Positions 55,166-63,541 of a DNA stretch of 64,000 nucleotides are shown in pieces. The notes beneath the pieces were generated by a model, which was not told the DNA's origin, ran no database searches, and saw only the letters and a list, made by a program, of their open reading frames with translations. The stretch spans positions 1,302,001 to 1,366,000 of the forward strand of contig CAWDDX010000007.1 in assembly GCA_963801195.1 (NCBI GenBank), given 5' to 3'. Each line of letters opens with the position of its first letter. The stretch's first letter is position 1. Source of the DNA: SZUA-36 sp963801195 (GTDB lineage: Bacteria > Pseudomonadota > Gammaproteobacteria > Xanthomonadales > SZUA-36). Position numbers and translations under genes: made by a program.

Positions 55166-56236
55166 ATGACTGAATATGCTGCTATAACCGGTTGGGGAAA
55201 GTGTCTTCCACCGGCGATTTTGACCAACGATGAAATCGCCAGCGTCATCGATACCTCGGATGAATGGATAAGAACGCGCAGCGGTATTCGCCAAAGGCGT
55301 GTTTCGCATGTTCCCGGCAGTGACCTGGCGACGGTTGCCGGCCAGCGCGCCCTCGCCGCAGCAGACGTCAATGCAAGCGAAGTGGACCTGTTGATCGTTG
55401 CCACCTGCACACCGGACACCGTGATACCCAGCACCGCCGCCCACGTGCAACGCAAAATCGGGGCGCGCAATGCTGCCGTGTTCGACCTCAATGCCGGTTG
55501 TAGCGGCTTTATCTACAGCCTTGAAGTGGCAACTGCACTGATCCGTTCGGGCGCCTATCAAAAAATCCTTATTATCGGTTCGGAACGCATCACCTGGTTT
55601 TTGAACTGGTCCAACCGGGACACGGCGGTTTTGTTCGGCGATGGCGCCGGTGCGGTGGTGGTCGAACCATCGGAATCGGAATCCGGATTGTTGTATTCAC
55701 ATCTCGGTTGTGAAGGCGAGGTGGCAGACGTTCTGCAAATACCCAACTTTGGCACTGCCGGTAACAGATTCGTTGAAAACTACGCGGCATTCAACGTCCA
55801 GTTCGATGGTCGTGAGATATTCCGCCGTGCAGTCAAGGGTATGACCCAGGAAACCGAGCTCGTTCTGAAAAAACTGGGATTGACGAAAGGCGATATTGAC
55901 CGGATCATTCCGCACCAGGCCAATTTGCGCATTATCGAATCCCTGGCAAAACATCTCTCGGTCGACATGTCACAAGTCGAGGTGAACATTCACAATTATG
56001 GCAACACCTCGGCTGCGACCATCCCCGTTGCCCTGGTGGAAGCACTGGAAGCGGGACGTATCAAGCCCGGCGACCGCATACTCTTGGCCGCTTTCGGTGC
56101 CGGCCTGACGCGCGCAGCCGGGTTGCTGCGCTGGGGTGAACGCACGGTCCCGCTGAAGCAGAGCGACGCCGAACTACCCCCTTGCAAACAGACGGCACTG
56201 GAAATCCTTGCCCAGTCTATACGGCTCACACTTTAG
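55166..56236 (+). CDS. 3-oxoacyl-ACP synthase III (FabH-like)
   Basis: 356 residues. Catalytic triad Cys112 (NAGCSGF), His250 (IPHQAN) and Asn280 (NYGNTS) is intact. It starts fatty acid synthesis or builds a specific acyl chain by condensing acyl-CoA with malonyl-ACP. It carries an extra C-terminal tail (about 325-356) compared with typical FabH (about 317). It is not in a fab operon here, so a specialised role (secondary lipid) is possible. Confidence 0.85.
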   Translation: MTEYAAITGWGKCLPPAILTNDEIASVIDTSDEWIRTRSGIRQRRVSHVPGSDLATVAGQRALAAADVNASEVDLLIVATCTPDTVIPSTAAHVQRKIGARNAAVFDLNAGCSGFIYSLEVATALIRSGAYQKILIIGSERITWFLNWSNRDTAVLFGDGAGAVVVEPSESESGLLYSHLGCEGEVADVLQIPNFGTAGNRFVENYAAFNVQFDGREIFRRAVKGMTQETELVLKKLGLTKGDIDRIIPHQANLRIIESLAKHLSVDMSQVEVNIHNYGNTSAATIPVALVEALEAGRIKPGDRILLAAFGAGLTRAAGLLRWGERTVPLKQSDAELPPCKQTALEILAQSIRLTL

Positions 56237-57032
56237 CCCGGAGCTGCCTTACTGGCAGGATTACATGCCTTTCCTGCGACGTCTCGCAGGACCGGAATTC
56301 CCCACCTGCGCTCAGCTCAATGCGCTGCTGCCCGAAGGCTTGCGCTCTGCAGGGGGCCCTACCATCCGCCTCAGAACCGACGATGCACTTGCAGATGACG
56401 CCTATGAACACCGTATTTACACCACCGGTTGCGTGAGTACGCGTTCTCAAAACTGGCACGATCTGTTCAACGCCCTGGTGTGGATGCGTTACCCGCGTAT
56501 CAAGGCCGCGATGAACAGCCTGCATTACCACGCCGCTCCCGTGTACAAGAGCGGCGCCAGGGGCCCGTTGCGTGACGCGCTGACCCTGTTCGACGAGTGT
56601 GGGGTCGTCGTGCTCTCCGACCGGATGGACCTGCTCGCAGCCCTGGCGCAGCGGCGCTGGCTGGATGCGTTCCAGGCGGACGCGTTCGAGACATCCATCA
56701 TGCTACCGGTCATTGGCCACGCGATGCTGGAAAAATACCTGTCACCCTACAAGGCAATGACTGCCAATGCGCTGTTGGTACAGGTCAAACCGGACTTCAT
56801 GGCACTACCCAGGGAGCGGCGGCTCTTGCGTTTTGACCGGGAAATTGCAAAACAGATGCTCGCCGGACAGGTACTGAACACGCCGGCATGCCTGTCGCCA
56901 CTGCCGCTGGCCGGGGTCCCCGGCTGGTGGCCGCGTGAACAGCAGAACGACGACAGGTTTTACACCGACCGCGATGTTTTTCGCACACCGCCGGCGGCAT
57001 TGACGCCGGCGCCAATTCACCGTCTGGATTAA
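56208..57032 (+). CDS. DUF3025 protein
   Basis: Up to 274 residues from a TTG at 56208 that overlaps the FabH-like gene by 29 bp; an ATG at 56265 is an alternative. The pattern NWHDLFNALVWMRYPRIKAAMNSLHY (about 83-108) is the DUF3025 hallmark. No enzyme function is known. Translational coupling to the ketoacyl synthase gene is likely. Confidence 0.75.
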   Translation: MPSLYGSHFSPELPYWQDYMPFLRRLAGPEFPTCAQLNALLPEGLRSAGGPTIRLRTDDALADDAYEHRIYTTGCVSTRSQNWHDLFNALVWMRYPRIKAAMNSLHYHAAPVYKSGARGPLRDALTLFDECGVVVLSDRMDLLAALAQRRWLDAFQADAFETSIMLPVIGHAMLEKYLSPYKAMTANALLVQVKPDFMALPRERRLLRFDREIAKQMLAGQVLNTPACLSPLPLAGVPGWWPREQQNDDRFYTDRDVFRTPPAALTPAPIHRLD

Positions 57033-57190
57033 GGATCGGATCCAGCAACCGGTGCTGTCGGCGTAAATTTCATATTTGTTATCAGCCATATTTCATAGCG
57101 TGCAGGAATCGCGGCCGGCAGTGCCGAAATAAATCGAACGGTGACGGGTTCACGGTGTTCTTGAGCGTTTTTCTTTACCTGCTCAAAATT

Positions 57191-58351
57191 TCAAGAATGA
57201 CGCCGGGTATTCTTGTAGGGCAGAAATGTTTCGGCCTCCTGCTTGTAGCGCTCGGTGCTGCGTCTTTCGTGGTTTAGAAAATCCGCGATGGCCGCACGGA
57301 AACGGGGGTCTGCGATCCAGTGATAAGAAACACTCTTGACCGGTTCGAAACCACGCATCAACTTGTGTTCACCCTGTGTTCCAGGGTCAAACTCCGCGAG
57401 ACCGCGTTCGATACAGAATTCGATGCCCTGGTAAAAACAGGCCTCAAAGTGCAGACACGAATAATCTCCCAAGGTGCCCCAGTAACGCCCGTACAAGCGG
57501 CGCTTATCGTGAAGAAAAAGCGAGCAGGCAACGATTTCACCGGCGTGGCGGGCAACCACCAGCATTAACTGTGCAGCCATTGAAGTACGTAAGCGGTCAA
57601 AAAAATCACGGTTAAGATAACCGTCGTGTCCGCTGCGCTTTCGATAGGTATCCACGTAACATTGAAAAAAGCCCTGCCACTCCTCATCGCTGATTTCGGT
57701 ACCTGTCTTTCTTTGCAGGCTTATGCCCTGCTCCGCAACCAACCGTCTCTCCCTTTTCACGTTCTTACGCCGTGAAGAACGCATCCTGGCAAGAAAATCA
57801 TCAAAGACGTGGTAGCCACGGTTGTACCAGTAAAACTGTACGGCCTCGCGGTGCAGAAAGGCTCCCTCTTCCTGCATTTCCTGCAATGCCGACTGCAGAC
57901 CCTGATCGGGGAACAGCAAATGCCAGCTCGAACAATGTTGCTGGTCGGCCAGTTGACGCAGCCCGGCCAGCAAAGCCTTGAATACCTCGTCCGGGTCCGC
58001 ATTGGAACTGATACCGACCCTCGGGCCGGCGACCGGCGTAAACGGGACGGCCGTGACCAGTTTTGGATAGTAATCCAGACCATAGCGCTGGTAGGCCTCC
58101 GCCCATCCCCAGTCAAAAACAAATTCGCCGTATGAGTTGTCCTTGGCATACAGGGGCACGACCGCCAACGGTTGTTTCTTGTCCATTAGCAGCATGTGCA
58201 TTGCCTGCCACCCAGTCAGGCTGCTGGCGCAACCGCTCGCTTCGAGCGCATCCAGGAAAGCGTGCCGTACAAACGGATAGTCACTGTCAAACAGCTCATT
58301 CCACAATGACGGCGGAATTTCGGCTATCGATGAGAAGAATTTGCAATGCAT
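57191..58351 (-). CDS. GNAT/FemAB-like acyltransferase (DUF482 type)
   Basis: 386 residues from the ATG at 58349-58351; a longer frame to 58456 exists. The sequence matches the peptidogalycan/DUF482 acyltransferase family: QPLAVVPLYAKDNSYGEFVFDWGWAEAY near 60-85, SSRRKNVKRERR near 188-199 and EFDPGTQGEHKLMRGFEPV near 325-343. Members transfer acyl or aminoacyl groups; the substrate is not known. It is convergent with the DUF3025 gene (158-bp gap, no feature seen). Confidence 0.82.
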   Translation of the reverse strand: MHCKFFSSIAEIPPSLWNELFDSDYPFVRHAFLDALEASGCASSLTGWQAMHMLLMDKKQPLAVVPLYAKDNSYGEFVFDWGWAEAYQRYGLDYYPKLVTAVPFTPVAGPRVGISSNADPDEVFKALLAGLRQLADQQHCSSWHLLFPDQGLQSALQEMQEEGAFLHREAVQFYWYNRGYHVFDDFLARMRSSRRKNVKRERRLVAEQGISLQRKTGTEISDEEWQGFFQCYVDTYRKRSGHDGYLNRDFFDRLRTSMAAQLMLVVARHAGEIVACSLFLHDKRRLYGRYWGTLGDYSCLHFEACFYQGIEFCIERGLAEFDPGTQGEHKLMRGFEPVKSVSYHWIADPRFRAAIADFLNHERRSTERYKQEAETFLPYKNTRRHS

Positions 58352-58473
58352 ACCCCAGTGTACGCAATATCCGCAGAAAAGCACGTTGCCACGGCGATCG
58401 CTGCCGGGCGGATTTAAACCGCCAGACAGATCCAAAACCGTGGCCGCGTCTGGCATCAGCGACCGGAAGGTAT

Positions 58474-58692
58474 TTACCGGTCGACGCGAGTTTTCAGTTT
58501 TTCCAAATTTTTACTTGCTGACCCGGTGATCCGGACTTTCAGCGCCCTGATGACGCACAGGCCGGTGCAAAAAATGATCAGCAATTTGTTGATCTGTATA
58601 AACCGGGGCAGGATTGTATCGACCAGGCCTTCCAGCAGGGCGCAAGCCACGCTCAGCGACGCCAATGCGATCAGGGCAATATTTCTTTTCAT
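58474..58692 (-). CDS. Small membrane protein
   Basis: 72 residues from the ATG at 58690-58692; an in-frame start at 58740 is less likely. Two hydrophobic segments (about 4-20 and 32-50) are followed by a basic tail. No family recognised. It lies 122 bp upstream of the acyltransferase gene on the same strand and might be co-transcribed. Confidence 0.45.
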   Translation of the reverse strand: MKRNIALIALASLSVACALLEGLVDTILPRFIQINKLLIIFCTGLCVIRALKVRITGSASKNLEKLKTRVDR

Positions 58693-58832
58693 GCGACTCT
58701 CTACCCGGATTCGAGAAGGTTCCACTCTGGCCCGACTCAAACCATAGCGGGGCTATGCTTTTTCGAACGATCAATCAAACTGTTTCGCCAGTAACAAAGC
58801 AAATTCCGGAGCCCTGGTGAATTATCCGGGCT

Positions 58833-59043
58833 AGCAGCCTGTCGGACTTAACATGATCTACTCGGCAACTGCTCCATGCGTTACCCTACCTCCCACATCC
58901 ATGTGGTCGTGCGAAAAACCCGAATTTGGCCAGATTTCCCGATCTTTTTCGTTAAATAGCGGTGCTATTCGCCTCAAAAGATCGAAAAATCTATCTCAAA
59001 TCGGATTTCCCTCGTTACGATCGGTCAAGTCCGACAGACTGCT
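58833..59043. repeat. MITE-like element, full copy (AGCAGCCTGTCGGACTT ends)
   Basis: The left end AGCAGCCTGTCGGACTT (58833-58849) and right end AAGTCCGACAGACTGCT (59027-59043) are inverted repeats with one mismatch. Inside, a large hairpin near 58940-58985 pairs CGATCTTTT with AAAAGATCG and AATAGC with GCTATT. There is no ORF. A short derivative lies at 19837-19892. It is the main content of the 486-bp gap between the small membrane protein and the DsrC-like gene. Confidence 0.75.
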
Positions 59044-59178
59044 AAGCGAGCACCAACCTGCCTGCCTGACCATTGCTGTCAAAAGCTTGACCTTCAAGCA
59101 ATCAAGATGTAAACCATACACTTATGGTGAGCCGCAGGCCGATACGATTTAGAAAGGAAAGGCTACAAACGAGGAACG

Positions 59179-59511
59179 ATGCAAATGCAAATAACTGTCA
59201 GCAGGGATACCGAGGGATACTTGTTTCGACCCGAAGACTGGGATGAAACTGTTGCAAGTGTGATAGCGAATGAAGAGGGTATCGAGTTAACAGACCCCTA
59301 TTGGCCAGTCCTGGAGTATATGCGGAAGTTCTTCAGTGAACATGACATCGCCCCCGATGTGCGTCACTTGATCCGTCACCTGGCCACTGAAAACGGGTGG
59401 AGCAAAAAAGAGGCAAAAAAGCACGTTTTCAAACTATTTCCCTATGGCTATGTAAAACAGGCTTGTAAAATTGCCGGTATGAAAAAACCACGCGCCTGGA
59501 GCACGGGTTAG
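59179..59511 (+). CDS. DsrC/TusE-family protein lacking the terminal Cys
   Basis: 110 residues, GAGG before the ATG. The DsrC/TusE fold is recognisable: PYWPVLEYMRKFF near 39-51, FPYGYVKQACKIAGM near 87-101. True DsrC has Cys on its C-terminal arm ten residues after a first Cys; TusE keeps the last one. Here the first is present (QAC) but the arm ends in KKPRAWSTG with Trp where the last Cys should be. It therefore cannot form the DsrC trisulfide or do TusE sulfur relay in the usual way, and may act as a regulatory paralogue. It is convergent with the POT transporter (16 bp apart). Confidence 0.82.
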   Translation: MQMQITVSRDTEGYLFRPEDWDETVASVIANEEGIELTDPYWPVLEYMRKFFSEHDIAPDVRHLIRHLATENGWSKKEAKKHVFKLFPYGYVKQACKIAGMKKPRAWSTG

Positions 59512-59527
59512 TACTCTGAACAAAATG

Positions 59528-61261
59528 TTACTTAACGCCGTGCATGCCCTTGCGGATCAGAGGTATCACAGCAAAAGCCACCGCTGATGCGATCATTCCA
59601 ATCCAGAACATCATCATGAACAGGTCGCCATACGTGGCCGAGGCAACCGCCACATCCAGGGTTTCACCCTCCAGCACTTCCATCGAGGTCAACTCACCAA
59701 ATTTGGCAGCCAGCACCTCTGAATAGGCGGTTGCAAGGAACCACGCACCCATCATTACACTGACAACACTGGGCACAGACAACTGCGTTACCGCGCTCAG
59801 GCCAATGGGCGAAATGCTGAGTTCACCCAACTCCAGGATTCCGTATGCCAGCACCAGCCACCAGACACTGGCAATGCCATTGATGCCTGCCAGGTGTGCG
59901 GCGTAAGCCATCGGCAGGAAAGCCAATCCCGCAAGCAATAAGCCAATCGCGCTCTTGGCGGGTTTGCTGGGGTTCATACCGTGCCTGTCCAGCAACGGCC
60001 ACAGCCAACTGAAAAACGGGGAAAACGCGACGATGAAAAAAGCCCCCAGGAAGGTCAGGGAGCCGGCCGTCTGCTGCACAAATGACATATCGCGAATAAA
60101 CGCGGCGAGCATCATCAGCGCGACGCCCCCAAGTAGAACCTCGCCCATACGAAGCTTGCCCCGGCCTGCGAGTCTTAATGCCAGCAGCATGGCCAGCGGA
60201 CTGATGACAAGCGGAACAATGGTCCAGGGGAGCACCGGCTCGGCAACCACCCTGACGGCGCCGAACAGGTCCTTGGTCAATAAACGGTCGGTGAAAGCCA
60301 CCCACGAGCCGTAGGTCTGCTCATACAGGGTGAAAAATACCAACACCAGCAGGATCAGCGTCACCAGGCTGATCATTTGCTGGCGCTCGGTGCGGTTGCA
60401 TTTGACCAGGACAAACCATATGAACCAGGCAACCAGTATGACCGACATGATGTGCATCGCACCGGCAACCGTCCATGAGTTTTGCATGAGTTGCCAGATG
60501 ACCCCCACGCCCAGCAGGGAGCCTGCGTAAATGGCCCATTCGCGATTCAGCGGTCCCAGAACTTTTTCCTTGAGCAATGCGGGGTTCTTCGGTTCTGCAT
60601 GGCCATGCAGGTACTTCTGCCCGGTCAAAAAGACGGTCAAACCCAGCAGCATTCCAAAACCAGCGGCGCCAAAACCGTACTTCCAACCGAAGGTCTCACC
60701 GAGGTAACCGCAGATCAGGCTCGCGAACAGCGCACCGACATTGATACCGGCATAAAAAATAGTGAAGCCCCCATCCCGGCGTGGATCATTCTGTGGATAA
60801 AGCTTGCCGACAATGGTTGAAATATTTGGCTTCAGAAAGCCGACGCCGCCGATGATGAGCGCCAGCGAAAAATAGAAAATCTGCAGGGCACCCTCGTCAC
60901 GCTGAATCTGGTCACCCACCAGGCGGGCCTGATCTCCTTCAAAAGCCATGCCAAAATGGCCGATACACAACAATACGGCACCTACAACAACCGCCTTGCG
61001 CATGCCCAGCCAACGGTCCGCCAGCATGCCGCCGATGACCGGCATTGCGTAGACCATACCGCCGTAGGCACCCAGCAACTGGTAAGCGGGTGCGTCACCG
61101 AACATGTGGTATTTGATCAGGTAGAGGAACAGCAATGCCTTCATGCCATAAAATGAAAACCGCTCCCACATCTCGGTAAAAAAACAGATGTACAAACCCT
61201 TGGGTTGACCCCAGAACTCCTGATCATGATGAAACTTCTGCTCATTTGCGATTTCGTTCAT
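59528..61261 (-). CDS. POT/PTR-family proton-coupled peptide transporter
   Basis: 577 residues from the ATG at 61259-61261, with 12 or more hydrophobic segments. The PTR2 signature is present: FFTEMWERFSFYGMKALL (E-R-F-Y motif, about 27-44) and FYAGINVGALFASLICGYLGE near 165-185. Extended membrane segments in the middle are typical of di/tripeptide transporters of this type. Substrate is inferred as small peptides. Confidence 0.88.
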   Translation of the reverse strand: MNEIANEQKFHHDQEFWGQPKGLYICFFTEMWERFSFYGMKALLFLYLIKYHMFGDAPAYQLLGAYGGMVYAMPVIGGMLADRWLGMRKAVVVGAVLLCIGHFGMAFEGDQARLVGDQIQRDEGALQIFYFSLALIIGGVGFLKPNISTIVGKLYPQNDPRRDGGFTIFYAGINVGALFASLICGYLGETFGWKYGFGAAGFGMLLGLTVFLTGQKYLHGHAEPKNPALLKEKVLGPLNREWAIYAGSLLGVGVIWQLMQNSWTVAGAMHIMSVILVAWFIWFVLVKCNRTERQQMISLVTLILLVLVFFTLYEQTYGSWVAFTDRLLTKDLFGAVRVVAEPVLPWTIVPLVISPLAMLLALRLAGRGKLRMGEVLLGGVALMMLAAFIRDMSFVQQTAGSLTFLGAFFIVAFSPFFSWLWPLLDRHGMNPSKPAKSAIGLLLAGLAFLPMAYAAHLAGINGIASVWWLVLAYGILELGELSISPIGLSAVTQLSVPSVVSVMMGAWFLATAYSEVLAAKFGELTSMEVLEGETLDVAVASATYGDLFMMMFWIGMIASAVAFAVIPLIRKGMHGVK

Positions 61262-61404
61262 ATTTTTTATTCGTTTTGCCGCGGCAGGAAAGTGGTCAAG
61301 AATCCGGTGAAAAGGGCTCTGAGTCAAATGCTTTATGTTTTTGCAGCGGACAAAGCCGGACACATTGAGTAGAATCCCCCGAAAATGAAGTCTTCAGAAC
61401 AAAA

Positions 61405-62343
61405 ATGAGCAAGAGAAAAATCATCATCGACTGCGACCCGGGCCAGGACGACGCGGTCATGCTGTTGCTGGCGTTGGCCTGCCCCGAAGCGTTCGATATT
61501 CTCGGCATCACGGCCGTGGCGGGTAACGTCCCGCTCGAACTCACCCAGCGTAACGCGCGGATCATGTGCGAACTCGCAGGCAGGCGTGATGTCCCGGTTT
61601 TTGCCGGTTGTGACAAGCCCATGCGACACGAATTAATCACCGCGGAAAACGTCCATGGCAAAACGGGTATCGACGGCGTAGCCGTTTACCAGCCCGACCT
61701 GCCGCTGCAGGAACAGCACGCCGTTGACTTTATCATTGAAACCCTGCTCGCAGCGGATGACGGCAGTATCACGCTGGTACCGACGGGGCCTTTGACCAAT
61801 ATCGGTCAGGCCATGTCCCGGCAACCTCGAATCCTGCCGAAAATTCGCGAAATCGTATTGATGGGCGGCGCCATGCGCGAGGCCGGCAACACCACGCCGA
61901 GCGCCGAGTTCAATATTCTCGAAGATCCCGATGCGGCACAGATCGTCATGCACTGTGGACGTCCGCTGACGATCGTTCCGCTGGATGTGACCCACCAGGT
62001 GCTGGTTTCACCAAAACGCATCGAGCAGATACGTGCGCTCGATACGCCCATCGGGGTGGCGATCGTCGGCATGATGGAGTTTTTCAACCGCTTTGACAGT
62101 AAAAAATACGGCAGTGACGGTGCGCCGCTGCACGATCCCTGCACCATCGCCTACCTGCTCAAACCCGAACTGTTCGAAGGCAAAATGTGTAACGTGGAAA
62201 TTGAAACCGGTTCACCGTTGACCCGCGGTCACACCGCGGTAGATTTCTGGGGCGTCACCGGCAGGGTCCACAATGCAAACTGGCTTTACAAGGTGGATGC
62301 CGATGGTTTCTTTGCCCTGTTGATCGAACGGCTTACAACATGA
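61405..62343 (+). CDS. Inosine/uridine-preferring nucleoside hydrolase
   Basis: 312 residues. The calcium-binding DCDPGQDDA is at 9-17. PTGPLTNIGQAM (about 130) and DPCTIAYLL (about 247) complete the family motifs. It cleaves ribonucleosides to base plus ribose in the cytosol. Its last 4 bp overlap the ribokinase start, so the released ribose is probably phosphorylated by the partner. Pyrimidine or purine preference cannot be told. Confidence 0.92.
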   Translation: MSKRKIIIDCDPGQDDAVMLLLALACPEAFDILGITAVAGNVPLELTQRNARIMCELAGRRDVPVFAGCDKPMRHELITAENVHGKTGIDGVAVYQPDLPLQEQHAVDFIIETLLAADDGSITLVPTGPLTNIGQAMSRQPRILPKIREIVLMGGAMREAGNTTPSAEFNILEDPDAAQIVMHCGRPLTIVPLDVTHQVLVSPKRIEQIRALDTPIGVAIVGMMEFFNRFDSKKYGSDGAPLHDPCTIAYLLKPELFEGKMCNVEIETGSPLTRGHTAVDFWGVTGRVHNANWLYKVDADGFFALLIERLTT

Positions 62344-63188
62344 ACCGGGCAGTTTCAATCGCGGTGATCGGCTCTATCAACCTGGACATCGTGGCCCGGG
62401 TGACAGAATTTCCCAAACCGGGCGAAACCGTCACCAACGCGGTTTTGAGCCGTTTTCCCGGTGGAAAAGGCGCCAACCAGGCGCTCGCCGCGCACCGCCT
62501 GGGCGCAAACGTCTACATGGTGGGCAGGGTCGGCAATGATTCGCTTGCAGAAGAAGCCTTGGGTAACCTGCGCCGGGAAGGCGTTAACCTCGACTACTGT
62601 AAGTCGCTCGATAATCACGCCACCGGACTCGCGCTGATCGTCGTCAACACGGCGGGGGAAAACCAGATCGTGGTCGCGCCGGGCGCCAACGCGGCGTTTG
62701 ATGCAGCGCACCTTGAGTTCCCAACCACCGATGCCTGTATCGCCCAACTCGAGGTACCTTTCGAGACCATTCTGAAAGCCGCCCGTGCATATGATAATTT
62801 CTTTTGCCTGAACGCGGCGCCAGCCAAATCCGTACCCCATGAGCTTCTTGAACGTGTTGATTTACTGGTGGTCAATGAAATAGAAGCGCAAACACTGGGG
62901 CCTGAGCTTGACCGCTTCGAGGGCCTGCTCGCCAGCACCTTTGGCGCGCGTGGTGCCATATTGAGCCGCAAAGGCCGGCAGATAGCCAGGGCATTGCCGC
63001 CAAAAGTGGACGTACTGGATACCACCGGCGCGGGCGACGCCTTTACCGCCGCCCTGACCGTCTCGCTGGTTAGTGGCCTGGAACCACAGGCGGCGCTGGA
63101 ACAGGCCTGCATCGCGGGGGCCCTGGCCACCACGAAGATGGGTGCGCAATCTTCTCCGACCTTGGTGGAAGTCCGGCAGTTACGGTAA
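62340..63188 (+). CDS. rbsK: Ribokinase
   Basis: 282 residues of the PfkB family. GSINLDIVARV (11-21), PGGKGANQALAAHRLGA (41-57) and the catalytic DTTGAGDAFTAAL near 221-233 are intact. It phosphorylates ribose at O5, feeding the pentose phosphate pathway. Overlap with the nucleoside hydrolase gene makes a salvage pair. It is somewhat shorter than E. coli RbsK (309). Confidence 0.9.
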   Translation: MNRAVSIAVIGSINLDIVARVTEFPKPGETVTNAVLSRFPGGKGANQALAAHRLGANVYMVGRVGNDSLAEEALGNLRREGVNLDYCKSLDNHATGLALIVVNTAGENQIVVAPGANAAFDAAHLEFPTTDACIAQLEVPFETILKAARAYDNFFCLNAAPAKSVPHELLERVDLLVVNEIEAQTLGPELDRFEGLLASTFGARGAILSRKGRQIARALPPKVDVLDTTGAGDAFTAALTVSLVSGLEPQAALEQACIAGALATTKMGAQSSPTLVEVRQLR

Positions 63189-63225
63189 ATCCGATGACAG
63201 GGCATGAGGTTGTATTCACTACTGC

Positions 63226-63260
63226 CCCGCTGACTTGTAAGTGGGACAACAGCGGGTTTT
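63226..63260 (+). terminator. Terminator after the nucleoside hydrolase-ribokinase pair
   Basis: The stem CCCGCTG / CAGCGGG (63226-63232 and 63250-63256) is followed by TTTT. It is 38 bp past the ribokinase stop. The loop is long (17 nt). Confidence 0.6.
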
Positions 63261-63299
63261 CCCGCCATTTTCATGGGGCCACTCCATATCGTCATTGTA

Positions 63300-63313
63300 T
63301 TGATTTAGGTCAA
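63300..63313. promoter_or_regulatory. FNR/ANR-like box upstream of the methyltransferase gene
   Basis: TTGATTTAGGTCAA matches the FNR consensus TTGAT-N4-ATCAA at 9 of 10 fixed positions. A weaker copy, TTCAAATAAATCAA, is at 63458-63471 (8 of 10). Both are upstream of the RquA-like gene in a 353-bp gap with no other gene. Oxygen-controlled expression would fit a rhodoquinone role; this is inference. Confidence 0.5.
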
Positions 63314-63541
63314 GTAAAACGGGTCTGATTCTGTTGTTACTGCCAGGCCAAACACGTAAAATTCAGCCATCGAACACACGGGTTTACTCGGCCCTCCTCA
63401 ACACAGACAAATGGATGTATACAGCTTGCCTTCCGCGGCATCATGACAAGCATATTTTTCAAATAAATCAATCACATTTCTGGCCGGCAAAACGCGCCTT
63501 CCTAAATTACATGATCGCCCTGACTACAGAAGTGACACGAC

